This document shows, one piece after another, positions 36,726 through 48,300 of a stretch of DNA of 64,000 nucleotides. The stretch spans positions 156,594-220,593 of the forward strand of contig JHWW01000005.1 in the NCBI GenBank assembly GCA_000621985.1, written 5' to 3'. The translations under genes were made by a program, and so were the position numbers. The notes beneath the pieces were generated by a model. That model was not told the DNA's origin, made no database searches, and saw only the letters and a program-made list of their open reading frames with translations. The number at the start of each line of letters is the position of its first letter. The stretch's first letter is position 1. Source of the stretch: Lachnospiraceae bacterium V9D3004 (GTDB taxonomy: Bacteria; Bacillota; Clostridia; Lachnospirales; Lachnospiraceae).

Positions 36726-36762
36726 TACATTAATAGTATATTAAATATACCACTCGTCCTAT

Positions 36763-36790
36763 TTGGTTTTATGTGGAAATATGTTATAAT
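36763..36790 (+). promoter_or_regulatory. Promoter of the Sel1-repeat gene
   Basis: Plus-strand -35 TTGGTT (36763-36768), 16-bp spacer, -10 TATAAT (36785-36790), 37 nt upstream of the chosen ATG at 36828. Confidence 0.55.
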
Positions 36791-36827
36791 GATAAAAACA
36801 TTTTCTATACAGGAAGCGGGATGTATA

Positions 36828-38231
36828 ATGGGAAATACTGTTATGGTCGCACCCGGATATCCGCATGAATTACTTGGGCACATAAGGAGAATGGAAGGAA
36901 CGGACAACCTTCGTTTTCTTGCAGATACAGCAAAACTTGTTGAAAGATACAAGGAATATTATCCGGACCATACTCATGGAATAAAGGAACTTGAGGTTGC
37001 TGCAGAACTCGGGATAATCAGCGAGATGATAAGTGTTCTCAGCGAACCCTTGTGGAGGAAGCGCTCTTTTATCAACAAATCCGCGATCAGAATGATGAAT
37101 AACAAAGGACTTAAGGAGTTTGAGATGGTCGAACTTCTTGAGTCTTTTATGCAACTTTTTGGTTGGGATATGGAGATGGAATTATCCAGAAGATGGAAAG
37201 TCGGTGAGAACGAAAGCGCAGAGTGGTACAAGGAAAACCACAGCAGGGAAGTTCACAGATCGGGATCCCACGCTCATTCCCATAAAGAAGAAGATCTTGA
37301 CGTTGCCGATTATAATGCCGAATTTGTTGAAAAGATCAACGATCTGATTGACGAAGAAGATTACCCGGAAGAACCTCTGACACTTAAACCGGCGGGGTCT
37401 CCTCATCCTGACAGGACAGCTTTAAAAGGACGGGGTGAGCGGACTTCATCCGGCGAAAGAAGTGCCGCAAGCGCCGGAAACCGCAGAAAAAGACCAACAT
37501 CCGGAAAGCGTGTTTCCGATTACCATGATAATAACAGACGCGTACCCGGAAGAAGAATGATGAGCGATGATCCCGAACCCCGTTTCGGCGGCGGTCTCGG
37601 TGATGCCAATACCAATCATTATTATATAGACGAGCATGATTACAAAAGAATTGAGAGTTTATTTGAAATAATGTCTCCCCGTGAATTCATCCAGAACGAG
37701 ATTCTTAAAAGCGGGTTGAAATTCGAACAGTTAATGACCAATTCCATAAGAAGAGATGCCAAAAAAGCAATTAACGGTAATGCCGAAGCCCAGTGCCGTA
37801 TGGGTGCATATTATGCCGAGCCTGATACGAAGCATACGGATATCGTGGAAGCCGTTAAATGGTATCAGGTTGCTGCAAGCCAGGGTAATGACAAGGCCCA
37901 GTTTGAGCTTGGAATGCTCTACGACGGCGGACAGATCAAATGCGAAGACTATAAGAAAAAAGCAATGAAATGCTACCTGTCACTAGCCGAATCGGGATTT
38001 CCTTCGGCACAGTGCAAAGTCGGATTGAAATACAGATTCGGAGACGGAGTTGAAGAAAATCTGCAGGAAGCAGTGAAATGGCTTAAAAAATCCGCATTTC
38101 AGGGGCATGTCGATGCCATGCGTAATCTTGGTGACATATATGCAGGTGTGGGTAAACCGAAAGAAGCCGAGAACTGGTACAGAAAAGCCGCAGAATTAGG
38201 CGATGTATATTCCGAAAAAAGGATCAGATAA
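36828..38231 (+). CDS. Sel1-repeat (TPR-like) protein
   Basis: About 467 residues from ATG 36828 (AGGAAGCGGG upstream); the longer in-frame ORF from 36618 would run through the tRNA. N-terminal helical domain (about 1-150), a basic, disordered middle (about 185-265, rich in S/R/G/P), then at least four Sel1-type repeats (about 310-460; NAEAQCRMGAYYA, NDKAQFELGMLYDGG, FPSAQCKVGLKYRFGDG). Such repeats are protein-binding scaffolds. No catalytic domain. Partner unknown. Confidence 0.82.
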   Translation: MGNTVMVAPGYPHELLGHIRRMEGTDNLRFLADTAKLVERYKEYYPDHTHGIKELEVAAELGIISEMISVLSEPLWRKRSFINKSAIRMMNNKGLKEFEMVELLESFMQLFGWDMEMELSRRWKVGENESAEWYKENHSREVHRSGSHAHSHKEEDLDVADYNAEFVEKINDLIDEEDYPEEPLTLKPAGSPHPDRTALKGRGERTSSGERSAASAGNRRKRPTSGKRVSDYHDNNRRVPGRRMMSDDPEPRFGGGLGDANTNHYYIDEHDYKRIESLFEIMSPREFIQNEILKSGLKFEQLMTNSIRRDAKKAINGNAEAQCRMGAYYAEPDTKHTDIVEAVKWYQVAASQGNDKAQFELGMLYDGGQIKCEDYKKKAMKCYLSLAESGFPSAQCKVGLKYRFGDGVEENLQEAVKWLKKSAFQGHVDAMRNLGDIYAGVGKPKEAENWYRKAAELGDVYSEKRIR

Positions 38232-38233
38232 TG

Positions 38234-39760
38234 TTAATCTGTTCCTTTTTTTACGGAAGCCAGAGACGAACTCTGTATATCGGGATCATATGACAGGATC
38301 GGTTCGAGGTCATCTCTTCCTTTGATCCTTCTTTTAATATAATTCTTTGTAAGTCTGACTATAAGAGGCGCCAGAAACAGTATTCCAATCAGATTCGGGA
38401 TCATCATAAGTCCGTTGAAGGTGTCGGATATATCCCACGCAAGATTAGACTCCATCACTGATCCGAATACAATAAGTAAAATGAAAACAACACGATATAT
38501 CTTGGCACATGTAACACCAAGAAGGTATTCTATGGTCTTTGCTCCGTAATAAGACCATCCCATAACGGTCGTGAATGCAAAAAGCGTAACCGAAATGACC
38601 ACAAACCACTCTCCCACGACTCCAAGATTGCTTCCGAATGCTTTTGCGACAAGTGTAGCATCGTTTACTCCTTCGACAGCAAGTCCCGTTGAAAGATCTA
38701 TGGCACCGGAAGATAATACTACAACAGCCGTCATCGTACATATTACCATGGTATCAAGAAATACTTCCGCAATTCCCCATAATCCCTGTTTAACGGGTTC
38801 TCTGGCACAGGTATTGCTGTGAACCATTACTGAAGAACCAAGTCCGGCTTCATTGGAGAATACACCTCTCTTACATCCATTCTTAATAGTCGTAAATGCA
38901 AGTTGTACTGCAGTTCCTGCCGCTCCTCCGCCAATCGCTTTCGGTCCGAATGCAAATCTGAATATCGAACCGAATACATCCGGAATACTTGTGATATTCA
39001 TAACGATCACTATCAGGCATCCAAGTATATATACCAATGCCATAAAAGGCACAAGCCTTTCAGATACAAAAGCAAGTCTTCTGAATCCACCCAACAAAAT
39101 AATTGCCGCCACACACATGAGTACTGTTCCTATCCACCAGTTAACCTTTGATACGCCTAAAAACTCTCCAATATCCACATTAGACAGGAATGTATCTTCA
39201 AAATTGATCGTTATCTTGTTGATCTGGCTCATATTACCTATACCAAACGATGCAAGAGCTGTGAATATACAGAAACATATGGCCAAAACTCTTCCAAGTG
39301 TTTTACAACCGCGTTTTGCCCCGAGACCGTCCTCAAGATAATACATTGGACCTCCCGACCATGCACCATCCCTATTTCTTCGCCTGTAATATATTCCGAG
39401 AACATTCTCCGAATATTTGATCATCATGCCAAAAAATGCCGCAACCCACATCCACAGTACAGCACCCGGTCCTCCGACGCATATGGCCGTTGAAACACCT
39501 GCAATGTTACCTGTACCTATAGTTGCGCATAGTGCTGTACAAAATGCACGAAACTGCGATAAAGCCCCCGCATCATTTATCACACGTCCTTTACCGGTTA
39601 TAATTCCAAATGTTCCCATAAACCAGTGCTTTATATGCGTAATCTGGAAAAAACGGGTGATCACTGTGCAAACAAGACCCGTGCCAAGTAACAGAACAAG
39701 TCCGAATGTTCCCCATGCAAATCCATTTATAGTATCATTAATCTGTACAACGGTATCCAT
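38234..39760 (-). CDS. Alanine/glycine:cation symporter (AGCS family)
   Basis: 508 residues, about ten helices, with AGCS motifs: TGNIAGVSTAICVGGPGAVLWMW near the N-terminus, GGPMYYLEDG, and the FSNEAGLGSS motif. Imports alanine or glycine with sodium. It starts 21 nt after the DegV-hybrid kinase and ends 2 nt from the convergent Sel1 gene, so it appears to be the last gene of the kinase operon; this suggests amino-acid uptake is among the outputs or signals linked to that operon. Confidence 0.9.
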   Translation of the reverse strand: MDTVVQINDTINGFAWGTFGLVLLLGTGLVCTVITRFFQITHIKHWFMGTFGIITGKGRVINDAGALSQFRAFCTALCATIGTGNIAGVSTAICVGGPGAVLWMWVAAFFGMMIKYSENVLGIYYRRRNRDGAWSGGPMYYLEDGLGAKRGCKTLGRVLAICFCIFTALASFGIGNMSQINKITINFEDTFLSNVDIGEFLGVSKVNWWIGTVLMCVAAIILLGGFRRLAFVSERLVPFMALVYILGCLIVIVMNITSIPDVFGSIFRFAFGPKAIGGGAAGTAVQLAFTTIKNGCKRGVFSNEAGLGSSVMVHSNTCAREPVKQGLWGIAEVFLDTMVICTMTAVVVLSSGAIDLSTGLAVEGVNDATLVAKAFGSNLGVVGEWFVVISVTLFAFTTVMGWSYYGAKTIEYLLGVTCAKIYRVVFILLIVFGSVMESNLAWDISDTFNGLMMIPNLIGILFLAPLIVRLTKNYIKRRIKGRDDLEPILSYDPDIQSSSLASVKKGTD

Positions 39761-39781
39761 ATATGCTCCTTATATTCAATA

Positions 39782-42700
39782 TCAGTCAGCTCTAAGCAGT
39801 TCTAAAATAGTTTCAAAATCAAATCTGTCAGCACATTCTTTTATCTTTGCAATCTTATCTTTTTCCGATTCCGGTATCTTATATTCCGATAATTCCTCAA
39901 GAGTATCTTCGATCACATCACTGTCTATATCCTCTGCCGCAGCTATTATCGTCTCATATGCACCCTTGATCATAGCTTCATCAGCCATAGGCTTATCTTT
40001 TGCAGCATCTTCTTTGTCGCCGCATACCTCTCGCAAATATTCGCTGTATTTTGCATAGTCACTCATGAATGCATCGTAATGCTCTTTAATATAATCAATA
40101 TCTCCCGATTTGCCGGCAGACTCGAGTTTCTGCGCATCTTCACTGAGTTTCATCGCACCTATAAGCTTGGCCGAACTCTTCAATGCATGGATCTTAATCG
40201 TATAATTCTCCCAGTCTTCGGATAAATAATAATTTTCCAGTTCCTCATATTTTGCCTTGAGAGAATCGTAGAATATCTTAAGCACGGTTTTCAGCGCATC
40301 CTCCGATCCGCTGTTAGCTATTGCATTATTTCCTATGATTCCCGGTATGTTGTGGTACCATTCAGCCCTTTCTACATCTATAGAATTATCAGTATCATCC
40401 GGTAACTCTGCAGCATCATCTTCTTCTGTATCTTCATAATTATCTTCATACCGATCATCTTCACCGGCTGCTGCCTCATCGTTTTTCTGTTTTGCATTTT
40501 CACCGATATGTTCTTCACCAGACTCGAGCTCTTCAGGAATGAAACCGCCGATGTTGTATGACTTATTGCTCTTAACAAAATAAAGTATTCCGAAAGTACC
40601 CGCTCCGCAGTTAGACGATATCGCAGCAGAGGCCTGCTTGAATACCACGCGCTCAAAATATGCGATCTTACTTATCTCTTCTTTGATCCACAGAAGTGTT
40701 TCTTCCGGCAGATCAACATAAGTTATGAATACTACTTCGGAATCCGGGATCACATCTACAGGGAAAGCCTTATGAATATATCTCTTATAAGCTCTCCTTG
40801 TGGAACCCATCCATATACCGCCTATTCCGGACTTATCTTCATCGAACTTAAGACTCGGATGAAGTTCAAGAGTTCTTGCGATCCTGTGGATCCTCGAACT
40901 GATAAGTCCTCTCTGTGCCATATATTCTGTATTATCTATTACAAAACTGCACTTAAGACGTTCTTTGATGATCTCAAGTTCTTCCACTATCTCCGGCACT
41001 TCGGACTTAAGTTGTGTAAGCTTATGTGCGATAAGAACAAGAATACCCGTTGCGCTCGATAAAACACCCGAATTGATCACGCTTACATTATCAAATGCTT
41101 TCGCAGCCTCGGTTGAGATATTATAATCTTCACTCATACTTGTAGTTATGGCTATATGTATCAAATGATGTGCATGTTTCAACGTTTCCGCAAAGAAATC
41201 CGTATATTCTTCAATATCCGGAGGCGCTGATACGGCATTTTTGCCGGAAGCCATATATCTGATCAGTTCATCTGCACCCATCTGAACTCCGTCCTTAAAC
41301 ACGCCTTCATCAGTTTTAATCTTGAAAGGTATAATATTAAGATTAAGATTTTTAACGATTGCATCCGGAAGATCACACATACTTGTAGCGGTTATTACAA
41401 CAGGTATCTTTCTTGCATATCCGACAGCGGTATTAATATCTTCTTTTGAAGTCATGGACTTGGAATTAATATAGAGTTTTTCTCTCGGAATATGACGCAC
41501 GAGAGCATTTTCAAGTTTCTCTCCCGATACCGGTTTCACAAGATATCCATCAAATCCCGATCTGTTATATAGTTCACGGTTATCGCTTCCGGCATTGGCC
41601 GTAAGTACAATAACGTGTGTATTTCTGTTAAGCCCTCCGGACTGGTTTCTTATCCTTTCAAGACATACTATACCATCCATCTCCGGCATCAGGTGATCCA
41701 TAAGAATAACATCATAGCGATTCTTGAGGGTCATCTGCAAAGCTTCTTTTCCGCTCAATACCGTATCGATAGTCATATCCGTATCGGCCAGAAGCTTTTT
41801 CTCAACTTCAAGATTCATCTCATTATCATCAACTATAAGTATTTTTGCCTCGGGAGCCCTGAAGCTGCTCTCATAACGGCTTCCGTTCGAAGAACCGTAA
41901 TTCTGGATATTCAATTCACCTATTACACTGCTGTTCGATACTCCCTGCTTAAGCACGACCGTAAATGTCGAACCCTCCCCGTATACACTGCTCACATTCA
42001 CACTGCCGTCCATCAGATCGATCAACTGCTTAACGATACTAAGTCCGAGTCCCGTTCCTTCTATATGTCTGTTCTTCTCTTCATCAACACGTTTAAAAGC
42101 GTCAAACAGATACGGAAGCGCTTCTTTCTTGATACCCATTCCCGTATCCGATATGGATATCGTGACCAGAACCTTACCTTCTTCTTCCGATTCAGTGCTC
42201 TCTATAGCAAGACCTACGGAGCCGTTCGGAGTATATTTGACAGCATTATTAAGAAGATTGATTATTATCTGTTTGATTCGTACTTCATCACCATACAGTA
42301 CAGACGGCATGTTTGGATCAACCCTGACGTCAAACTTTAATCCTTTTTCGTTGGCTTTTATCCATATCATGCTGACGACCTCTGAGATCATGTCTCCGAT
42401 ATGGTAATCAACCGGTACGATATCCATGCTTCCCGCTTCCATCTTTGAAAAGTCAAGTATGTCATTGATAAGCGCAAGCAGAAGTTTACCGGCTCCCTGA
42501 ATTCCCATAGCATCCTTAAGCACTTCTTCGGAAGTATTCTGATCACGGAGTATAAGCTCATTAAGACCTAGTATCGAATTGATAGGTGTTCTTATCTCAT
42601 GACTCATGCTGGAGAAGAATCTGTTCTGTGCACGTGTCAGTTCTTCCGCCTTCTCAGCTTCCTTTCTTGCCCTCTCATTCTCCAGTTCAAACAGACGGGT

Positions 42701-43249
42701 CTGATACTTGGTCATAACAAAGCACACTACGCCAACCATTATAAGTGAGATAAATGAATCCGTGTAAAACATTGGTCTTAAGTGAATTGATATTATCTCA
42801 GGGTTAAAATACTGAATAGTATATAATATTACAGTGATCACTACCAATATACCAAGAAGTACATTACGCCATTTGCCGGAAAGCACCATTCCTATGTAGA
42901 GAAATGAGAAGATGACCCATAAAACTCCTCCGCCTTCTACTCCTCCTCCAAGAAGGTACAGTCCCGGAACAATGAGAAATACAAGTCCCAAAACTATAAC
43001 CCTGATAGCGACATTCAACTTGTCCTTATAGAAACATATGATTACTATTGTCGGAACAAATATAAGAACGCCGATGATCAATATTATCTCATATATACTC
43101 TCACCGGTTATTATATCTCCTATAAGAGCTATCAGAACTGATATCTCCGATATCAGAGTAAGCAATAAAAACAGTCTTTCGCTGAATAACCTTTCAGGAT
43201 CTTTTATTGCCGAATAAAAATCTTTTACCAATCTGATAATACGTTTCAT
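39782..43249 (-). CDS. Membrane hybrid histidine kinase with inserted DegV domain and Hpt
   Basis: 1155 residues from ATG 43249 (AAAGGTG 7 nt upstream; ATG 43255 also possible). About six N-terminal helices (25-180), HisKA H217 (MSHEIRTP), HATPase (NAVKYT, GTGLGLS), receiver D518 (ILMDHLMPEMDG), then a DegV-type domain (about 613-898) and, after an acidic linker, an Hpt domain with H1021 (KIHALKSS). DegV landmarks are CDLP with IIPFKI and FKDG, VSAPPD (TSxPS position), TTSMSEDYN (SSxLSGTY position), SGVLSSATG, DNTEYMAQRG and CGAGTFG near its end. DegV/FakB proteins bind fatty acids. Here the domain could gate transfer between receiver and Hpt; that role is inference. Next to other sensor kinases in one operon. 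Confidence 0.88.
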   Translation of the reverse strand: MKRIIRLVKDFYSAIKDPERLFSERLFLLLTLISEISVLIALIGDIITGESIYEIILIIGVLIFVPTIVIICFYKDKLNVAIRVIVLGLVFLIVPGLYLLGGGVEGGGVLWVIFSFLYIGMVLSGKWRNVLLGILVVITVILYTIQYFNPEIISIHLRPMFYTDSFISLIMVGVVCFVMTKYQTRLFELENERARKEAEKAEELTRAQNRFFSSMSHEIRTPINSILGLNELILRDQNTSEEVLKDAMGIQGAGKLLLALINDILDFSKMEAGSMDIVPVDYHIGDMISEVVSMIWIKANEKGLKFDVRVDPNMPSVLYGDEVRIKQIIINLLNNAVKYTPNGSVGLAIESTESEEEGKVLVTISISDTGMGIKKEALPYLFDAFKRVDEEKNRHIEGTGLGLSIVKQLIDLMDGSVNVSSVYGEGSTFTVVLKQGVSNSSVIGELNIQNYGSSNGSRYESSFRAPEAKILIVDDNEMNLEVEKKLLADTDMTIDTVLSGKEALQMTLKNRYDVILMDHLMPEMDGIVCLERIRNQSGGLNRNTHVIVLTANAGSDNRELYNRSGFDGYLVKPVSGEKLENALVRHIPREKLYINSKSMTSKEDINTAVGYARKIPVVITATSMCDLPDAIVKNLNLNIIPFKIKTDEGVFKDGVQMGADELIRYMASGKNAVSAPPDIEEYTDFFAETLKHAHHLIHIAITTSMSEDYNISTEAAKAFDNVSVINSGVLSSATGILVLIAHKLTQLKSEVPEIVEELEIIKERLKCSFVIDNTEYMAQRGLISSRIHRIARTLELHPSLKFDEDKSGIGGIWMGSTRRAYKRYIHKAFPVDVIPDSEVVFITYVDLPEETLLWIKEEISKIAYFERVVFKQASAAISSNCGAGTFGILYFVKSNKSYNIGGFIPEELESGEEHIGENAKQKNDEAAAGEDDRYEDNYEDTEEDDAAELPDDTDNSIDVERAEWYHNIPGIIGNNAIANSGSEDALKTVLKIFYDSLKAKYEELENYYLSEDWENYTIKIHALKSSAKLIGAMKLSEDAQKLESAGKSGDIDYIKEHYDAFMSDYAKYSEYLREVCGDKEDAAKDKPMADEAMIKGAYETIIAAAEDIDSDVIEDTLEELSEYKIPESEKDKIAKIKECADRFDFETILELLRAD

Positions 43250-43262
43250 AAGCATACACCTT

Positions 43263-45296
43263 TCACGCCAATTTGGAATCAGGAAGTACTCTGGTCATAA
43301 CTCTCTCAAACTCAGCCCTGTTGATGGGTTTCGCTATGAATCCGTCAAAACCTTCCTTCATGAACATTTCTCTTGCACCCGACACTGCATTGGCTGTAAG
43401 TGCAATAATAACAACCTCTTTGCCCATCTCTTTTGCAACCGCCTTAATACGTTTCATGGCTTCCACACCGTCCATCTCGGGCATCATATGATCCATGAAC
43501 ACTACGTCATAGTCGTTCCTTGCAAATTTCATGATCGATTCTTTACCGCTTTCTGCTGTATCGACCTCTATGTTATAATCATTGAAAAGTCCCGTCGCAA
43601 CGACCAGGTTCATAGGTTCATCGTCCACTACAAGTGACTTCACATCAACAAATGAAGGTCTTACGGTATTCTCATAATATTCAATATCTTTTGCATCCCG
43701 TCCTTCATTAAGTATCTTGATAACCGGATAAGCATATAACGGCTTCGGCATAACCATAACCCTGCTGCCGGGATTAACTTTGAATCCCGGATTGGCCGAA
43801 ACGGCAACCACAACTTCGCCCTTACTCAGTTCATCAAAATATTCGGGATTATCCTCATATTCATCCTGCCCCATGAATATGTGTTTTACATTAAGTTTGT
43901 ATCTGAATCTCTCGATCTCATTTATAGTTTCAGCAGAGTACAACTGTGCATTGGTACCCATTGCAACATCTATCGCCATCTTACGATAGAAATCCCTCAA
44001 CATAGGAACCTTGTACTTATTTGCCTTAACATGGAAAAGTATTATCCCATCATAATTATCCGACAGTGTAAGACAGGGGCTACTGTCAACTATGGTCTGA
44101 GGTATCGTGACCCTTACGGTAGTACCGATATTTTTCTCGCTTTCTATCTTGACAAATCCTCCCATACAATGAGCAAATCCGTATACGATCGCAAGCCCGA
44201 GACCTATACCGCCGGAACTTCTGTTTCTTTTCTTATTAGCCTGATACATTCCTTCGGATACGGATGCCAGAGCCTGTCTGCTCATTCCCATTCCGGTATC
44301 GATCATCTCAATGCACAGATTTAATCCGCTTTCAGTATCTTCGGTTGCAAGCTTCACATATATTCCGCCTTTTCTTGTGAATTTGACCGCATTGCTTAAC
44401 AGATGTCTGAATATCTTATGAAGTTTCTTAATATCACCCCGTAACATAAGAGGCGACAGGGGATCAAGATCAACAACCAGGTCCAGATTCTTATTATTAT
44501 CAAGTGAGCGGAATCCCACAACAACGTCATTTATAAGGGATGTTATGGTATAGTCATCCTCTTCAAGAATAACCTTACCTCTCTTGCATTCACTGTAATC
44601 CTGAATATCTTCGATCTGATAAGACAGCCTGATACCGGCATCTTTTATTGAATAAGGCTCACTTCCGACATTTTTCTTGATGAGCAGATCTGACATTCCA
44701 TTAACAACATTAACCGGAGTCCTTAATTCGTGTGATATATTGGACAGGAAATCTTCCATATCCGTATCATAAGCTTCTATCTTCGCATCTTTTATGCGTT
44801 GAAGCTCTATCTCCTCACTGCGTACCCTGATCACTCTTGTACAGCTCAGATATATGATCCAAACCAACGCGACATGCAACATGAGCCTCGATATCTCTTC
44901 CGTATCGAAGGAGAATCTTTCGTTACTTGTGGCAAGAACTGTCTGTATAAGCATTATTACGATATATTCGCCAAGGAGCATGTTCATCATATATATATGA
45001 TTCAATAATGAATATGCAACGAGTCCCATTGATACCGTTACTGACACATCAAAAAAACTTGTCTCATGAATACCGTGAAAAAACAACACAAACATGGCAT
45101 ATATCAGATAATATGCCTCTCTGACCGAGGTCTCAGGTCTCTCCGTAATATGCATTATCCATAAGCCCACCGTTCCAATGATTATTATTGGAGGAACCCA
45201 GAATTCCCAGCCGAGCAATATACTCTCGAAAGTAAGTCCCAGACAGGACAATGACACGATAAATATTATAAATCTCTCATTGCTTGTACGACTCAT
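43263..45296 (-). CDS. Membrane hybrid histidine kinase with pseudo-receiver and receiver
   Basis: 677 residues: about six helices (8-155), HisKA H189 (ISHELRTP), HATPase (SNAVKFT, GGIGLGLAI), a degenerate receiver-like domain (about 415-530; no phospho-acceptor Asp but a KPL-type end), and an intact receiver with D602 (FMDHMMPEMDG). No Hpt, so it would need one from a neighbour. It is 58 nt after the hydrogenase-kinase and 7-13 nt before the DegV-kinase, so the three are very probably co-transcribed. Confidence 0.9.
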   Translation of the reverse strand: MSRTSNERFIIFIVSLSCLGLTFESILLGWEFWVPPIIIIGTVGLWIMHITERPETSVREAYYLIYAMFVLFFHGIHETSFFDVSVTVSMGLVAYSLLNHIYMMNMLLGEYIVIMLIQTVLATSNERFSFDTEEISRLMLHVALVWIIYLSCTRVIRVRSEEIELQRIKDAKIEAYDTDMEDFLSNISHELRTPVNVVNGMSDLLIKKNVGSEPYSIKDAGIRLSYQIEDIQDYSECKRGKVILEEDDYTITSLINDVVVGFRSLDNNKNLDLVVDLDPLSPLMLRGDIKKLHKIFRHLLSNAVKFTRKGGIYVKLATEDTESGLNLCIEMIDTGMGMSRQALASVSEGMYQANKKRNRSSGGIGLGLAIVYGFAHCMGGFVKIESEKNIGTTVRVTIPQTIVDSSPCLTLSDNYDGIILFHVKANKYKVPMLRDFYRKMAIDVAMGTNAQLYSAETINEIERFRYKLNVKHIFMGQDEYEDNPEYFDELSKGEVVVAVSANPGFKVNPGSRVMVMPKPLYAYPVIKILNEGRDAKDIEYYENTVRPSFVDVKSLVVDDEPMNLVVATGLFNDYNIEVDTAESGKESIMKFARNDYDVVFMDHMMPEMDGVEAMKRIKAVAKEMGKEVVIIALTANAVSGAREMFMKEGFDGFIAKPINRAEFERVMTRVLPDSKLA

Positions 45297-45354
45297 ATGA
45301 TCATCCTCATATTTTAAAAATATATGTTAACTGTTCAAACATCTCGGTTCATGG

Positions 45355-48300
45355 TTACTGTTTTTCAAGGTAATCCGTAATCGATATGTAATCGAATATA
45401 TCTGCATATTCTTTTAATTGTTTAACTGTCTTATCATCTTCATCCGACAGTCTGTATCCACCGATCTTTTCAAATAGCTCATCTATAACGTCACAATCCA
45501 TATCTTCGGCAGCCGCTCCAAGTTCCGAATAAAACAATTTCATTACGGCTTCATCTGCAAGAGGTTTATCAGATGAATCATCTTCTGTTTTGAATACAGT
45601 ATCAAGAATCTCCTTTAATGCTCTGCATTCAGATATGAATAAGTCGTTGTTTGCATCTATGTACTCAATATCATCCGACTTGCCGGCATTCTCAAGAAGC
45701 TGGGCATGTTCCCCCAGCTTTGCAGCCCCTACGATCTTTAATGAACTCTTAAGTGCATGAACTTTTATCGTATAATCTTTTATCTCTTTTGAGGAATAGT
45801 GTTCCTCTATCTCCGATAATTTAGCGTCTAAAGTATCATACAATATCTGAAGTACGTTCATATAAGCTGCCACCGAACCGCTGTTACCGATCCCCGCTGA
45901 TATGTCTATGCTTTCATTTCCTTCGAGAACTCGCAGATTCTCCGGTATATCATTCATTCCGTCTCTTGGATCATCAGCGTCTTCGTCCACGACACTGAGA
46001 ACAACTTTTTCTTTTGTAAGATACTTGATAAGCATCTCTTCAAGCTTTTTTGAATCAATAGGCTTGGTCAGATAATCATCAAAGCCTTCCGTAATATACT
46101 GTTCTCTTGCACCCGATATCGCATTCGCGGTAAGACATATTGTCGGTGTATCAAGATTCGGATTCTTAGTTTGTGCCTTCAACTCGTGCAGTGTCTCTAT
46201 ACCGTCTTTTCCGGGCATCATATGATCAAAAAATATCATGTCATACTTCTTGTCATACGAAAGTGTCAGTGCTTCATCACCGCTGTCAGCAGTATCGACA
46301 CTGATCAATGTCTGTGTAAGAAGACTCTTGAATACCATAAGATTCATCGGATTGTCATCCGTTACAAGCACACTGGCATCCGGCGCTGTAAATAACTCTT
46401 TGTATTGCTTGCGTCCCCGTACAAGTTCCTTATAAGCTTTCTGGTAATCACCGAGAGGCTCCATTTTTACGACTCTCTGTCTTAATGAAAAACCGAAACT
46501 CGATCCCTTACCGTATTCGCTGTGTACCTCAAGAGACGATCCCATCATCTCAAGAAGCTTCACAGTAATGTTCATTCCGAGTCCGGTTCCCTCAACGTAA
46601 CGGTTTCGCTGTTCCTCTATACGCTCGAATTCAGCGAATAATTTGGACATATCTTCTTTCCTGATTCCTATTCCCGTATCTTCGACGGTTACGTTAAGTA
46701 TAACTATATCCGGATAATACTGATCCATATCATAATCAAGTCTTAAGGTAACTGTACCTTTCTCGGTATATTTCACCGCGTTCGTAAGAAGATTGGTAAT
46801 GATCTGCTTGACACGAATCTCATCGCCATAAAGACACTTTGGCGTATCACTGTTAATGTCAAGATCAAGTAACAACCCCTTCTCATCAGCCCTGATCTGG
46901 ATCATGTTCACAAGATCGTTAACAACAGAAGACAGATCATATTCAACGGGAACTATATCAATCCTTCCAGCTTCTATCTTCGAAAAATCAAGTATATTGT
47001 TCACTATTCCGAGAAGTGTATTGCCTGCGCTCCTTATAGTCTGTGAATATGCAATAACATTCTGATCCGTGCATTCACGAAGTATCATCTCATTCATACC
47101 AAGCACAGCGTTGATAGGCGTTCTGATCTCATGTGACATATTGGCAAGAAATGTACTCTTTGCCTGTGTAGCCTCTTCAGCCACTGCTTTTTCAATCTCG
47201 AGCTCCTGCACCATTGCCTTCTCATAATGGATACAATTCTCCTTATGATTGAATCCGTTATATATGGCAACTGCCATCTGCCTGCAGCTGTCATAACCAC
47301 AACATGTACAATCGATCTGTCTTGATTCTACAGTTGTCTTATTCATGCTGAGGAAGATATCATCGTACTCGTCTTCGGTCGGAATCTCATATTTGCAGCC
47401 GGAAGATCTGTCGGTATATCCTCTCAGATAATCATTAAGATCAAGTTCTCCAAACTGTTCATTCAGGCTTTTCAAGCGTTCTACAGGTGTATCCGGAGTT
47501 GACCATGCGTCGCCGCTTACGGATTTTTTTGATTCCTCACGAATCCGAAGAAGCTCATACAGTGCGTCATCGGTAAGCGACTTCTCCTGATTGACAGCCG
47601 TACCGCATATGCAGCCGTTCTCGCAATTAAGCGCATCAATAAATAAGAACGGTGTCTCATCATTTATAATCCTGTCACTGTTTTTCCTAAACCATTCATA
47701 CAGGTGCCGCTCTCCTTCGATCTGACGTATGAACTGTTCTTCACCGAGGAACCATCTGACATTCTGGGCAAGCCCTCCGGGCGTTGGATAAAACGAGCCA
47801 AGTCCGTATTCTATCTCGCTGTGAATACTCTGACCCTGTATGTTATTTTCCTCAACATATCTCATCAGATGTTCAAATGTGACATTGTATTGAACAAGTC
47901 CGGCATTATGTTCGTCTTCGATCTCAATCTTCTTCGCAATACACGGACTTATAAAAGCAAACCTGTCAGTTATGCCAAGTACTTTTCTTGCATATATCGC
48001 TGCACACATAAGAGGACTTTGAACCGGGAACAGCTTTGGAATAAGCTTTGGAATGAATCTTTCGATATAAGATACTACAGCAGGACACGGTTGGGAGATT
48101 CCCCCGACAAAATCATACCTGCTTATATAATTAAGATAACCCCATGTACATATATCCGCGCCAAATGACACGCTTATGATACGGTTAACTCCCATATCTT
48201 TAAGCCCGCCGAGCACGCGTTCATATTCGTCGGGGTAATTAGCCTTAAAAGCCGGTGCGAGCAGAACAGATATCTGCTCACCATTATTCAGATCTTCAAA

